Source: Strongylocentrotus droebachiensis (taxonomy: Eukaryota > Echinodermata > Echinoidea > Camarodonta > Strongylocentrotidae). From it: a DNA stretch of 64,000 nucleotides. The notes under the pieces are model-generated. The model was not told where the DNA came from. It did no database searches and saw only the letters and a program-made list of their open reading frames with translations. Positions 23,826 through 35,350 of the stretch are shown here, piece by piece. Location of the stretch: positions 496,001 through 560,000 of the forward strand of contig JAVYIG010000169.1 in assembly GCA_035222895.1 (NCBI GenBank), in the 5' to 3' direction. Positions within the stretch are counted from its first letter, which is position 1, and each line of letters opens with the position of its first letter. A program made the position numbers and the translations under genes.

Positions 23826-24729
23826 TTCTCATATGCAAACTTTCCTCTGTGAAATGAATAATGAATTCGTTTTCGAGGGTTGGCAATGAAAATAGATAAA
23901 CAGTAGAAACAGACCATGAATAAAGAAATAAACAGCTTGGTCGATTTGTTTTGAAGCATTATCTTCAAAACCCCAGAAAGCTTAAGCTGTATTATCCTTA
24001 AAAATAACGTCTATAATCACTCTGAGATGGAAGAAAATACCGATAAGAAATGCATTACGCAACGTCTAGACATAAAGGTCGAATCTCGACTTTATTTTTC
24101 TTATTAATTCTTCTTTTACATTTCGAAGCGTTGCGTGGGATCTTAATCCTGTTTTTCTACATACACCAATGCCCCCATTTAAGCATACTTTGAATCTGGT
24201 CACTCTTCGAAAAATTCGTGGCCTATAATTGTGTTTTGAGGGTTTTTGTGTACTCTTTTAAAAAGACCACATAATAGGGGCACTGCACTTTAATTTAAAG
24301 GGGAGGATTAGAGGTTTTATCGCTCACGACGGCTATCTAGATGCTCTGAATTGCCAAACTCGAGAGCGTCCTGGGCCTTTGCTCCGGAACCCCCATCGAG
24401 GACTCTGCCAGGCCCCCAAACTCTGCCATGTTGTACGGATCCATTAAGAAGTAAAATAAGCCCCAATGAATAATTGTAAATAAATATGAAATTATGTGCT
24501 CTGTATCTGTGGTCTGCCTCTTGACCCAATCCAGTAGGGCTAGCGTTTACGGGCGATTGCAGTGTGCTTCGCGCACTCGTTGCCTTCGACCCCTCCCCCT
24601 TGAAAAATCCTGGAACCGCCACTGATGAGGGCTGTTAGGGCTAAAAAGGGGTTGTTTTGTGCATATTCTTGTAAAAGCACCAAATTTGACCCAGAGGTAG
24701 ATTATACCATACTTTTACGATTTCTGCCG

Positions 24730-25760
24730 GACGCCAAGAAGGGTGCCCTCTGGGTATGCCCTATTGGGCAAATCCAAAATGGCCGCCATCTGAGTTAAAG
24801 GTCAAGCGTAGTTCCAAAAGGAAAAGCGCTTGTATGATAAGAGTTTATATATTTATAGGGTTTTGGGGGTCAGAGAATCTGATTATGATGTTCTTTCATC
24901 GATTTGAGGTCTCCTTGGGGCTGCCATACTGGTTATATTGGTCAAATCCAAAATGGCCGCCATCTGATAGTTACAGGTCAAGTGTAGTTACGAAAGGAAA
25001 TGGGCTGGTTTGATAAAAGTTTATATATTTATGGGGTTTTCTGGGTCAGAGAATCTGATTAAGATGTTCTTTCATCGATTTGAGATCTCCTCGGGTCATA
25101 CTGGTAATATTGGTCAAATCCAAAATAGCCGTCATCTGAGTTAGGCTACAGGTCAAGTGTAGTTACGAAAGGAAACGGGCTAGATTTTTTTTTTATTGAA
25201 ATGTATTTATTTAGGATAACAACAATCAGATATACATTGTATAGATACAACATCGGTTTTACATCATGGTCCTGAACAGGATACAAATGTAGTACACGGA
25301 AATATAAATAATGAATATCACTAAATAGTATGATAAAAGTTCATATATTTATGGGGTTTTCGGGGTCAGAGAAACTGATCGTGATGTTCTTTCATCGATT
25401 TGAGGTCTCCTTGGGGCTGCCATACTGGTCATATTGGTCAAATCTAAAATGGCTGCCACCTTTGAGTAACTTGGTTAAGTGTAATTCCAACAGGAAAAGG
25501 GCTAGAATGATAAAAGTTTATATAGTAAAGGGGTTTTCGGGGTCAGAGAATCTGATTATGATGTTGCTTGTATCAATTACAGGTTTCCTTGGGGCTGTCA
25601 TGCTGGCTATATTGGCCAAATAAAAAATGGCCGCCATCCGAGTTAAAGGTCAAGCGTAGTTCCAAAAGGAAAAAGACCAGTATGATGAAAGTTGATACAT
25701 TCATGGGGTTTCGGGGTCGGATAATCTGATTATGATGTTCTTTTATCAATTTTATGTCAC
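24730..25760. repeat. Tandem array of a ~175-bp repeat, five copies
   Basis: Units are marked by the word ccaaaatggccgccatc or close variants near 24774, 24947, 25117, 25440 and 25618. Spacing is 170-178 bp except across an insertion at about 25180-25330. Each unit also carries ggggtcagagaatctgat and ttctttcatcgatttgag. Related words in inverted orientation occur near 53270-53500. Confidence 0.9.
25180..25330 (-). mobile_element. Poly-T-headed insertion in the tandem array
   Basis: About 150 bp beginning with a T run interrupts one unit of the 175-bp array. A T run at one edge is what a reverse-oriented retroposon with a poly-A tail leaves. Confidence 0.5.
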
Positions 25761-26561
25761 CATCCTGTCCTAAGGCTACAATGTTCATCAATATGCAAAC
25801 TTTCCTCTGTGAAATGCATAATGAATTCGTTTTCGAGGGTTGGCAAGGAAAATAGATAAACAGTAGAAACAGACCATGGATAAAGAAATAAACAGCTTGT
25901 TCGATTTGTTTTGAAGCATTATATTCAAAGACCCGGACAGCTTTATCTTTATTTCCATATAAATAACGTCTATAATCACTCTCAGATGGAAGATAATACC
26001 AATACGAAATGCATTAAGCAACGTCTAGACATAAACGTCGAATCTCAACTTTATTTTTCTTATTCTTCTTTTATATTTCGAAGCGTTGCATGGGATCTTA
26101 ATCCTGTTTTTCCACATACATCAATGCCCCCATTTAAGCATACTTTAAATCTGGTCACGCTTCGAAAAGTTCGTGGCCTAGCAATTTGTTTCTGTTGATG
26201 ATCAAATAAAGAAAGCACCCTTTATAGATCAGGGAGAGTGTGAACAAAAGCACACAGTACGAGCCGTGCAATTTAAATATCAAGGGATGGGTTAGAGTTT
26301 GTTTCCAAAAATTGAAATTAAAGGGCTATTTTACTTTCAAGAGACCTTTCATTTCATTTAAGAAATAACCTCTCTTTATATCTTAGAGACACTTTCTCAA
26401 ATAAACGCGAGAGCATACTGGGGCTCCGCCCGGAACCCCTGGTAGGGGCTTTTCCAGGCCCCTAAAGCTGTGCCATATTGTACGGATCTATTGGAAAGCA
26501 AAATAAGCCCAATAAATAATTCGTATTTATATATGTATACATACAAATATATATATAGTTA

Positions 26562-26723
26562 GGTAGTAGACCTAGTGGGGGACCCAGAATCAACTGGGAG
26601 GAGAATGTCAAGAACTGGAGTGGACTAAAACTGCAAGAGTGCACCAGAATGGCTGAAGATAGAGTGAAATGGAGAGATGTTGCAATCAACCTCAGAACCG
26701 GGAGAAGATACTTAGATAGATAG
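26562..26723 (+). pseudogene. LINE reverse transcriptase C-terminal remnant (RTE-like)
   Basis: An open frame of about 53 codons reads like the very C-terminus of a non-LTR retrotransposon ORF2: a Gly/Pro/Arg-rich start, then RINWEENVKNWSG, then a basic tryptophan-containing end (DRVKWRDVAI). This resembles the tail of endonuclease/reverse-transcriptase proteins of RTE-like elements. The stop is followed by a (TAGA)n tail near 26712-26727. The upstream catalytic domains are absent, so this is a dead 5'-truncated copy. Confidence 0.7.
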
Positions 26724-26726
26724 ATA

Positions 26727-27235
26727 GCGACAATTAGCAACATTTGAGCGAATGTTTCCGGAAGTGTTTGCGAAAGGCAGTTGGCGACTATTATCGACTG
26801 TAAGCAATTGTTAGCGACAATTTTTGCGAAGATTTTAGCAACTATTTGCCAATCTTTTGCCACTATCTGTGAACGTTTGGCCTTTTGCTAACTCCTTGTA
26901 CTCGATGAGTCGATTTTATAAATGGACCTATGCTTAACGTGGTCGCTAGCATTGGCGAAACAAAGATACCCTGAAACTGGCGATAACAAAGAGCGACACC
27001 GTCTTACAACCATTTGCAAAGGCTTACGACTGTTTTTACAAACGCTTACGACTGTTTTGCAAACGCCTGCAACTGTTTGCGGAAAAATAAAGACGCAAAT
27101 ACATTTTGAACATGTTTACACAAGAAAAACTGTTTGCGAACTTTCTTGCAACCTTATGCAACATTTTACGAACCCTGGCGAAACCCAACATTCGCTACGT
27201 TCTCAAGCATAATGCCGCTCTGTGAGATACCCTCT
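26727..27235. mobile_element. MITE with gcgaatg-type ends, unoccupied relative of the 31-kb insertion site
   Basis: Repeated words gcgaatgt, ggcgactatt, ttagcgacaatttttgcgaa and cgaaaccc match both flanks of the large element at 31174-36823. Here the site gccactatctgtgaacg near 26859 is uninterrupted. Confidence 0.7.
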
Positions 27236-27263
27236 TGAAGGCCAGGTTACAGTTCACAATCCG

Positions 27264-27411
27264 GGCCCTGTTTCATAAAACTTTTTCATCAATAACAAGT
27301 TACAATAACTGTTATAAGCTACTGATATCGTGGCATTTGATTGGCTGACGGCAAATTTGTCACAGAAATTAAGCATTTGTTATAGATAACAAGCTTTATG
27401 AAACAGGGCCC
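27264..27411. mobile_element. Foldback MITE, family 1, copy 3
   Basis: The ends gggccctgtttcataaaact and agctttatgaaacagggccc are almost perfect inverted complements, and the interior matches the other copies. Confidence 0.9.
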
Positions 27412-28377
27412 TGGTACTGTGCGACAAGCCGTATGGCTTTTGACTCCCCTTAGCAATTTCCAAATAACAAATCCACGTAAGAGGCATTTTTTAAACTTTA
27501 AACAAAATCATCAAATTCCAGGAAATTGGGTGTTCTTTTTCAGGAAAATCTTTTTAACAAGTGAAAGCGCTGGCGGCTAGCTAGGCTCTGTTTCCTTCAA
27601 AGGTGGCGTAACAATATGTCGCAATGCGCAACAGTGATCTGTCTCTGGCAGTCTATGATATTGATCACAGGGTATTTAATTGATTACTGTCTTTTTGTGT
27701 GCATCTATATCCCACCAATTTACTCTTCGTCTTTCCTCTGCCACCTCCCTTTCTCTCCCTCTTCCTAAAATCCCTCCTCCTCTTTTCAATGATCTGTCGA
27801 AGCAAATTTGAACATAAAAATGCAGGTAACTATTTTAGATCTTATTCATCGAAGTAACGCCTTCAACATTACAAAGTACGTCAAACGTGTTTCTTAAAAT
27901 CCTAGAAAGATGTTCTGAGTATCATAATTACGGGGCGAACTATTTTTGCACTTCCCACAAACTTTTGGTTTTCAACTTTCTCCTTGTCACTGGTACTGGT
28001 CCTGGGGCAAATTTTATTATTAGAACGGATATCACGATTATGCTATTTACTAAAACTAAAATAGCAAAATAATGAAAGAAGAAATAATAAGGAAACGTCT
28101 TGATAAATACTATAGCCTTGATTTCTTTCTTTGGCGCAAATATTCACTACGGACTATACAACTCGTTTTAAAAACTAAAGTAACAACAACAACAACAACA
28201 TTACTAGCATATGGTCACGTGCTTTATATGTCCGTATAATACTCTTTGACATCACTGCACACTTGCCACTCCTTGAAAGCAAGTCGACCAGAAGAGAGGT
28301 ATAGGTAGGCTACCTGAGATCCAGAGACATTTTGCTTTCTATCTTCAATTTTGCCGGATCTATCCCAATTTCTAAAG

Positions 28378-28380
28378 ATG
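28378..28380 (+). CDS. Candidate first coding exon (ATG only) of the calmodulin-like gene
   Basis: An ATG is followed at once by a consensus donor, GTAAGT at 28381. Animal calmodulin genes characteristically break right after the initiator codon, and exon 2 at 38958 begins in the phase this needs. The intron would be about 10.6 kb. The 5' UTR would lie upstream of 28378; a CACGTG box at 28216-28221 is near a possible promoter. No closer ATG|GT with a good donor was seen, but a distant or unrelated first exon cannot be excluded. Confidence 0.35.
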
Positions 28381-28574
28381 GTAAGTTGTTAGATCACGAA
28401 TTCATTTATTTTTCTTCCTGAAATGTGTTGCTATCGTCTACAGTAATTTAAGGCTTAAATAATTTGTAGGTATTAATACACCTGTTTATTAAATTCCATT
28501 TAGGTATATTTCTCTCCCAAACCCCTGTTCAATTCTATTCACATATGATAATAATAATAATACATATGTATAAA

Positions 28575-28880
28575 GAGGTGTCGTGGTCGAGTGGATATGT
28601 CACCGGACTGTGGATCACAAGGTTCGCGGCTCAAGTCCCGCCGCGGCACTATGTCCTTTGGCAAGACAATAATCTACATTTGCCACTCTCCACCCAGGTG
28701 CTAAATGGGTACCATGTAGGATGCGAAAGCTAATGTTGTTAGATTAGCAAGAGTGTGCGCTTGTAAAAATGACACCTGGCTGGAATGCTCCCCAGGAAGT
28801 GGAGAATGGGCATACAATGTGTGTGGGTAAGCCTGAATCCGATGCTCGGGTACATACGAACGAACTATTATTATTATAAA
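28575..28880 (+). mobile_element. tRNA-derived SINE, family A, copy 2
   Basis: The head gaggtgtcgtggtcgagtgg resembles a tRNA-Ser/Leu-type 5' half. The B box is degraded. Body words tttgccactctccacccagg and gctccccaggaagtgg are followed by an ATT repeat tail. Confidence 0.8.
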
Positions 28881-28889
28881 ACGCTGTAC

Positions 28890-30360
28890 AAGCATGAATG
28901 ACAATTTGAGAAATATAATCACCAACAAAAAAGAAATCAACAAAGAGAATATACAAATCTTATAACTACGAAAATGGCTATCTTAACGTATCATAATATC
29001 AAAGTATTAAACTATCGTAATATAAAGGTAGCTAACATGGTCAAAACAATTAGCGGAATAAAGGACAAAATACATTTTAAGCTAATTAACAGAGGCCAAA
29101 GAGGTGCTTTTTCAGCACAGATTTGAACGTTGCAGAAGTGGGTGCATGTCGTATGGAATTGGAAAGAATGTTCTAAAGGTTTGGTCAAGCAACTGCAAAA
29201 GATCAGCTCCCATATAATCATGTATTGATTGCTTGATTGCTTGAACGGAGGGCTCGGGGTGGATGCATAATTATTGCTTCTCTATCTACTCGACTTATTT
29301 CAAGTTTTTTTTAATAAATAATATACTTTACTACAAGTTTGGGGTTTTCACTAAAAAGTTGAGCGTTCCAAAGCTTTTTGTCCCCTCCATCATCGGGTAA
29401 GAGTTAGCTTGGATTTTCCTTACTAAATCCATCCGGTATTTTCTGCAGAAAGTCCCTGCAATATCGCCATCGATTGAAGCCTGATAATTTCCCGTTTTCT
29501 TTTGTTGTCGTCGAATTTGTTCCTTCTAAAAATCGACAGTCCCTGAGATCGATGTTTATCCAGTTTAGAATAAGGGGAGGGAGTGGGGGTGAAGCGTCAA
29601 TTTTATATGACTTGCTTGAACGCCTCGCGCAAACGCTCGGTAGCTAAAACCTATGTTAATTTAACTCTCACTATCGCCCCTGCCACTGAACGCGGTTATC
29701 CCAGATAACCCTAAGTTTTGTTGTTGTTGCTTTCTATGTAGTTGATAATGCATAGAAAGAGAGAGAGAGAGAGAGAACCGCCATCACTGTGCAATGGTTC
29801 AGGTTTGTGTAATGTACTCTTGAAACCATTTCCTAGCATCTCAACACTAAACAAAATAGCGCATCTTTATATGACGAAAAACATTATACTAAACTGGATA
29901 AAGAATGATAACTTCATTATGATACTGGCTAAAGACAATGTGGTACCGGCAAAGTATTGATGGTATAGTATAATGTCGGGTAATTTTTGATGAATTATTC
30001 TAAAATGACATTCTTAATTCACATGGATTATTCTGTATTTATGTGTATATACGCAATAGACCGATATTTGTGATGTCTTTAACGTGACATAGCTTCTTCT
30101 CTCCCTGCAAACGAGAAAGAAAACAAAGTTATTAAGAAGTATCATGCGACAAACATGATTGTTATTCAAATCGATGCAAGGATGTTTTTGAATGCTTTTC
30201 ACCAAAATCTTGTTTTTAAAAACAACTTTTACAAATCTAAGTCGTGCTTACTGAGTTGAAACGTTCCATTCAATTCAAAATACTCTTTGAAGAATAAACT
30301 TCTCCTAATCTGAAAGTGATCTTACAACGCAGTTGCAGAATTTATTGCATCATGCCCTTT
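28890..30360. other. No gene seen
   Basis: AT-rich presumed intron or intergenic DNA. A short GA run lies at about 29755-29775. No repeat family with a second copy in the window was recognised here. Confidence 0.4.
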
Positions 30361-30363
30361 GAT

Positions 30364-30735
30364 TAAAGGTATAGACCAGTTCTGATCATGCGATTGCATT
30401 GTGAAACAAACGGTGTGGAATCGATCAGAAAAGGTTGATCATCTAGTAAGTATTGGTGTGTACTGTATGGTTCTGTAATCATCAAAATGATAATAAATTT
30501 GACCCAGTCTTGGTAAAGTTACAATCTCTGTACACAAAAAGATGTATATGGGACTACGCGATATCTATCCAGTCCGGATAAATATAATAATTTACCAAAT
30601 ATATCAATTAGTTTAGGCGGTTTCCCAGCAAAATTTGTATCACCACGTATTAGTCGACAAATCTTCTTTCACATGATTGGTAAAACGAGCTTCCATTTCA
30701 TTTTTTGAGAGGGGGGCGTTTCCAAAACTGGTCGA
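30364..30735. mobile_element. MITE, family 3, copy 2, joined to a SINE
   Basis: It matches 15485-15864 along its length and starts after TTAA, but its right end stops at ccaaaactggtc, where a SINE begins. The right terminal repeat is therefore cut short by the SINE. Confidence 0.85.
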
Positions 30736-30950
30736 TAGCTCAGTCGGTAGAGCAGTGGTCTCGTAATTCGGTGACCCCGGGTTCGAAACCAAGACGATGC
30801 GCCAGTGCCCTTTTGTAAGGCATTAATCCTCATTACCAGGTCCCTCGGAGAGGACCTAAAGCCGTCGGCCGTCTGGTTGCTTAAACAAGCATTTATGCTT
30901 TCTTAGCAGTCAGGTAAAATAACCACGACCACAACATATCGTACGCGAAC
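30725..30950 (+). mobile_element. tRNA-derived SINE, family B, best copy
   Basis: A clear tRNA-like head: ggtcgatagctcagtcggta, then gagcagtggtc, and B box GGGTTCGAAACC near 30778-30789. The body follows with gcattaatcctcattaccag and aggacctaaagccgtc, and a degenerate tail. Reverse copies are at 39239-39437 and 54962-55080. Confidence 0.85.
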
Positions 30951-32379
30951 GCCAAGCGAATATACGATATATACATAATTACAAAGGAATCATTGCATTT
31001 AAAGCCTTAAATAGTCCTATAGTCCCAAATGCCTTAAGTGGTTATCTCACTGAGCGGCGAATGCTTACGAACGTTGCAAATTTTGGCAGTGGGCGACTAT
31101 TGGCGACTGTAAGCAAATTGTAAGCGACAGTTTTTGCGAAGATTAGCACTTTTTTTGCTTTTTTGCCACTATTTCGTCCCTGTTTTCACGAAGTGACGGT
31201 AGAGCGCGCAACTTAAAGAAAGTTAGTTTTGAATAAATCGCTTTCAAAGGTTCAAGCCATAATCTCAACCTCTTTAATTTATCAAAGGCAAATAAATTTT
31301 ATATCCTGGGATAGAAAATATCTCAATGTTTAGTTCTATCTTTAAATATTTCCATTATTTCTTATATTTTTAGAGGAAATGAGCTGTAAACATTACCGTC
31401 ACTTCGTGAAAACACGAAATTCAAGGACGCGCTGTGATTTTGTTTTCACGAAGTGACGGTACGTAGCCGCGCGCGTAAAACATATGGGATTTTTCTCTAG
31501 TGGATGGAATTCTCGAAATGGACACTAAATACGGCAAAAAGTTTTGTTTAATTGATGTACAGATAAAATAATTCGAACTGTGAGAAAGAGTACATTTTCC
31601 TCTTTCTGTAGCTGCTTTTTCATTTCTCTGTGTGAACTGTTAACACATCCGTCATTTCGTGAAAACACAAATTGCATAGAACGCTTTGATTTTGTTTTCA
31701 CGAAGTGACGGTACGTAGCCGCGCGCGTAAAACGTATGGGACTTTCCCCTTGTGGATGGAATTCTCGAAATGGACACTAAAAACAGCATTATGTTTTGTT
31801 TAATTGATGTACTGATAAAATAATGCGAACTGAGAGATAGAGTACATTTTCCTCGTTTGGTAGCTGTTTTTTTTTATTGATAAGAATAAACCGAATGTCT
31901 CTGTATGAACTTTTAACTTAACCGTCATTTCGTGAAAACACAAATCACATAGAACGCTTGTATTTTGTTTTCACGAAGTGACGGCTCGTAGCCGAGCGCG
32001 TATAAAACATATGAGATTTTTATTGTGTGAAGCAATTTCATGAGATAGACACTGAAATACGGTAAAATTACTTGTTAAATAGATGTATGGATAAAATAAG
32101 AGCACCTTTTCTTCTTTGTATAATTATGATGTTAGATGTATGATGTCAGTTTTTGTTCACGAAGCTACGGCTCACAATAAATTAACTATCAATAGCACAG
32201 ATGGATATTGGCACAAAGTGCTTTTAAAATGATTAATAAGCTATTCTCTTTAATCTTAAGCTAAAAATGGATATGTATTTAATATTCTTTGAGGTTTAAT
32301 TATCAGGTATATTGTATGTAGTAGGAACTAAAGATTGCACTAAAGTTACTATATACTTTCCACTTAAGAACACGTTCAA

Positions 32380-32425
32380 GTAGTCTCCCTCTCTCTCTCT
32401 CTCTCTCCCTCTCTCTCTCTTTTAA
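32380..32425. repeat. (CT)n microsatellite
   Basis: A pyrimidine dinucleotide run inside the large element. Confidence 0.9.
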
Positions 32426-33072
32426 TACCCCCTCCATCTCCCTTAATATCACACAAATTCTGCCATTTCTTGTTGAAAATCATGCGGGTGATATTAGGGC
32501 TTTTGCTACTCTATTACTATGAGAAATTTCTAAAATTTTAGAGAGGGGCCTAGCTAAATATATGTTTTCATATAGGAAATAAAGCAAATATGTTAAGAAA
32601 TATTTTTGAATGAAGGAAAAAGATTCAGTATTGATCATTGACCATAATCTGTGGTTAACTACTCAACTCTGCAATATAAACACAGAAAATGAATTTTGAC
32701 TGAGCAGTTTTAATTCAAACATTTGGAACCAGAACAGCAAGTGGCAAATGGAGAATAAATTAAAAATATTAAATAATTCATACCAAACATATCATCATCA
32801 ATTATCATCAATACTATATTGCATTTTGAAATGTACATTTAGAAATTTGTGGAAAAGACTCATCAGGTATACAGCCACGGAATACAAAGGTTATTTAGCA
32901 CATTATACAGTACTAAATATGCTAAAAAATGTCTTTAACTTATTCTTCATAATGTCCTGGTTATCATGTTTATTCAGCAATCATAGCAAATAAATGCCAC
33001 ATGTGACATACAAAATGCTTGACATACAAGTCATGTACTACATGTATGATTAAGTCAACAAAGAAATAAATC

Positions 33073-33078
33073 TTTATT
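33073..33078 (-). terminator. Possible polyadenylation signal of the minus-strand spliced gene
   Basis: AATAAA on the minus strand, about 1.27 kb past the predicted stop at 34346-34348. Other nearby signals could be used instead. Confidence 0.3.
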
Positions 33079-34275
33079 CAAAATACCATTCCAAAACAAA
33101 ATGAAAATAAGAAATTTTATATCATTAGCATGCTGAAATATACTGGTTGCTAGATAAACTCTTTTTTTTTAAAGGTTCATCTGCACAGATTTTTTTACCT
33201 GAAGACAAAAGAGGTATTCAAAACAGTACTGTGTGGTATAGTCTCTTTCTTGCACGCCATAGTTATCCTGTTCTGGCTGAAAGGTTTACATGTTGATCGT
33301 AACAAAACGAGGCAGTTCTTGAAAAAAAAGATGGCACAGTTTTTTGAATGGGAAATATGACTAATATAATCATAATCATTACTTTTTTGTTCATTACTGT
33401 TTTTCATTAATATCTTGTGAGTAGAGTTTCAGAAGCAAGTCAGTTTACACAATCTCTTTCTAGGGTATTTCAATAAAATTTAGTACACAGTCTCAAACGC
33501 TACAAAGTTTACCAATGCTAAAAGGTTGTCTTCACCCAGGCAAACATGTAATCTCTGACTAAACAATTATCAGCTGAACAATGCATGATAAACATGGAAA
33601 TATCAATTTGACTAAACAATTTCATTTCTCATCAAACAGATAAAATTAAAAACAGCAACATTATGATTATATTGTATGATTATAAGATAGTTTGAAGTAC
33701 CAAATACAATTATGATGAGAATGACTATAGAAGTAAAAATAAAAACATTAAATGTGAACTAGTAACATTGTGTTTTGAAAGAAAAATCAATTGTGGAAAT
33801 GTAACTTATATTCATGTTCTAATGAAGGCATCAACCCCTGTGAATACAAACATTTAAAGAAAATAGATAAACAAATTCCTCAATACAAAGATACGATATG
33901 AGGATTCATGGAACTGGAATCGAAAACTCTAATATGCATTACTGATTGAGGTAGGTATACCTGATAAATAGCTGTTCTGAGCTATACATTTGAATAATAA
34001 AGATTTATGTGTGCAGGAGTTCATTGCAATACTGTAACAGAAAACTTGACACCTGTACGACTATTCAGTTCATTGTTTCAGAAATCATGGACAATGTTAC
34101 CAGTTTGCTTTAAATCAATTCATTGATTTTATAATCAATCCATTTCATTGCGATTACAACACACAATTACAATTATGAGTGGAGTTTGCTTTGTTTATGA
34201 TATTTAAAATGTTTAAAATAAAACAGTATAAAAGAGAGATTGAGGTATTGAAACATTGAAGCATTGTCAAAACGA

Positions 34276-34386
34276 TCATGTAATTGATTCTAGTTTCTCA
34301 AGCATGCTCTTCAACAACAGTTCTTCAAGTTTCTTCACACGTATGTCATCCAAGCAATGGTGGTTGAGGCAGCGAAGATCCTTCAT
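34276..34386 (-). CDS. Alternative last exon reading frame of the same gene
   Basis: Starting at the same acceptor (tctag before 34386), the phase-0 frame reads 36 codons beginning MKDLRCLNHHCLDD, with an amphipathic lysine/leucine/glutamate-rich end, then a stop. Exon 2 ends in phase 0, so this frame would be used if exon 3 is skipped. It looks more protein-like than the frame used with exon 3 included. Confidence 0.35.
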   Translation of the reverse strand: MKDLRCLNHHCLDDIRVKKLEELLLKSMLEKLESIT

Positions 34387-35350
34387 CTAGACTGCGTGAA
34401 AGCAAAAGGAAGTAAGAGAAAGAACAATCAATAGAAAACCATTATCAGAATTATGAAAGGGAAACTTTACAGTGCATTATGATTGGGCGAAATTATTTTG
34501 TGTAGTTTTGGTACCAACTTTTAAAGAGGCTCTTAATGAATTAAATACTTTATTTGGTATCACCTTAGTATTGGCAATTTTTGTTAAGGATTAAAAAAAA
34601 AATTAGATGCTGACCTCGATAGGACCACTCATTCCCTTAACTAAGGGACCTAAGCATTAAAAGCAATTAAGAATATCTAAAATTTTAACTATTGGGTAAC
34701 AATCAAGAAGGAAAGAAGATACCTTTTGACTTGCTCAGAAGCATAGACAATGGGTCATCATCAGAATCGCAATCGGAGCCGTCAGGAGACTTTAAGGGTC
34801 ACCATGCCAAGTCACACATGCAGCTCTGACTGTACGTGTTCGGTGAATTGCTTCAACGGTTCCATACCGCTCCCACTCTTAGGTCACTTTGCCAAGTCAC
34901 ATTCTGCAGCTCTGTGTTCAGTGAAGTATCAAGGACCCATCTTACCAGCATGTCGGTCCCTGTATCCAATCTAATTTTGTAGAATGAAAGAAATAATTAC
35001 AAGTTATTTTCTTTCATTTATTTGCAAGCAGAGGTAAGGAAATGAATCCAATATTATCTTTTGTACATCAAATTAATTACTAGGCATAACTGACCCCAAA
35101 CAGAAGTTTTCAATTGCCCCTATTACCCCAAAATAGAATTTTCCAATTGTCCCTACGAAACACAACCACCCCAATGCACATACGCAGTGGGTGTGCTTAG
35201 TACTTTGCTGCTAAAGTGTGATTTTCTTGAACAGATCATGAAACTATTCTCACCTGGATTTGTTTCTGGCCTGTGGCATTCTTGAAAGGTAGATGTACTT
35301 TCCCAGTGCTTCCTTCATACAAGTGAAAATTGTATCTACTGCATCTGAAA
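34346..35350 (-). CDS. Small spliced gene inside the TIR element, function unknown
   Basis: Four minus-strand exons join in one open frame: 35350-35254, 34970-34946, 34789-34723 and 34386-34346. Donors are GTGAGA, GTAAGA and GTATCT. Acceptors end in tttcacttag, caaaattag, cccttaaag (weak) and gcagtctag. Exon 1 gives a segment with EALGKYIYLSRMPQAR, exon 2 LDTGTDML, exon 3 an acidic stretch SDCDSDDDPLSMLLSK, and exon 4 DEGSSLPQPPLLG then stop. Phases agree at every junction. Upstream coding exons, or a start at the Met inside exon 1, are not settled. Skipping exon 3 shifts the last exon to a different frame that is also protein-like (see next entry). No domain was recognised; it could be an element-encoded or a captured host gene. 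Confidence 0.5.

Larger units (their letters stand above)
23187..26530. repeat. Block of interspersed low-copy repeats (three families)
   Basis: Three repeat modules recur in the same orientation. R1 at about 23187-23450, 24003-24245 and 25963-26215 (words aacgtctataatcactct, gtggcctag). R2 at about 23545-23770, 24340-24475 and 26325-26530 (words ctggggctccgcc, tgccatattgtacggatc). R3 at about 23826-23985 and 25788-25945 (word actttcctctgtgaaatg). The pattern suggests one composite element duplicated with a tandem array between copies. An R2-like piece recurs at about 53140-53250. Confidence 0.75.

Noticed and set aside
30728-30803. Functional tRNA gene
   Set aside because: The A and B boxes are good, but the acceptor stem does not pair, the anticodon arm is poor, and the sequence continues into a SINE body found at three other places.
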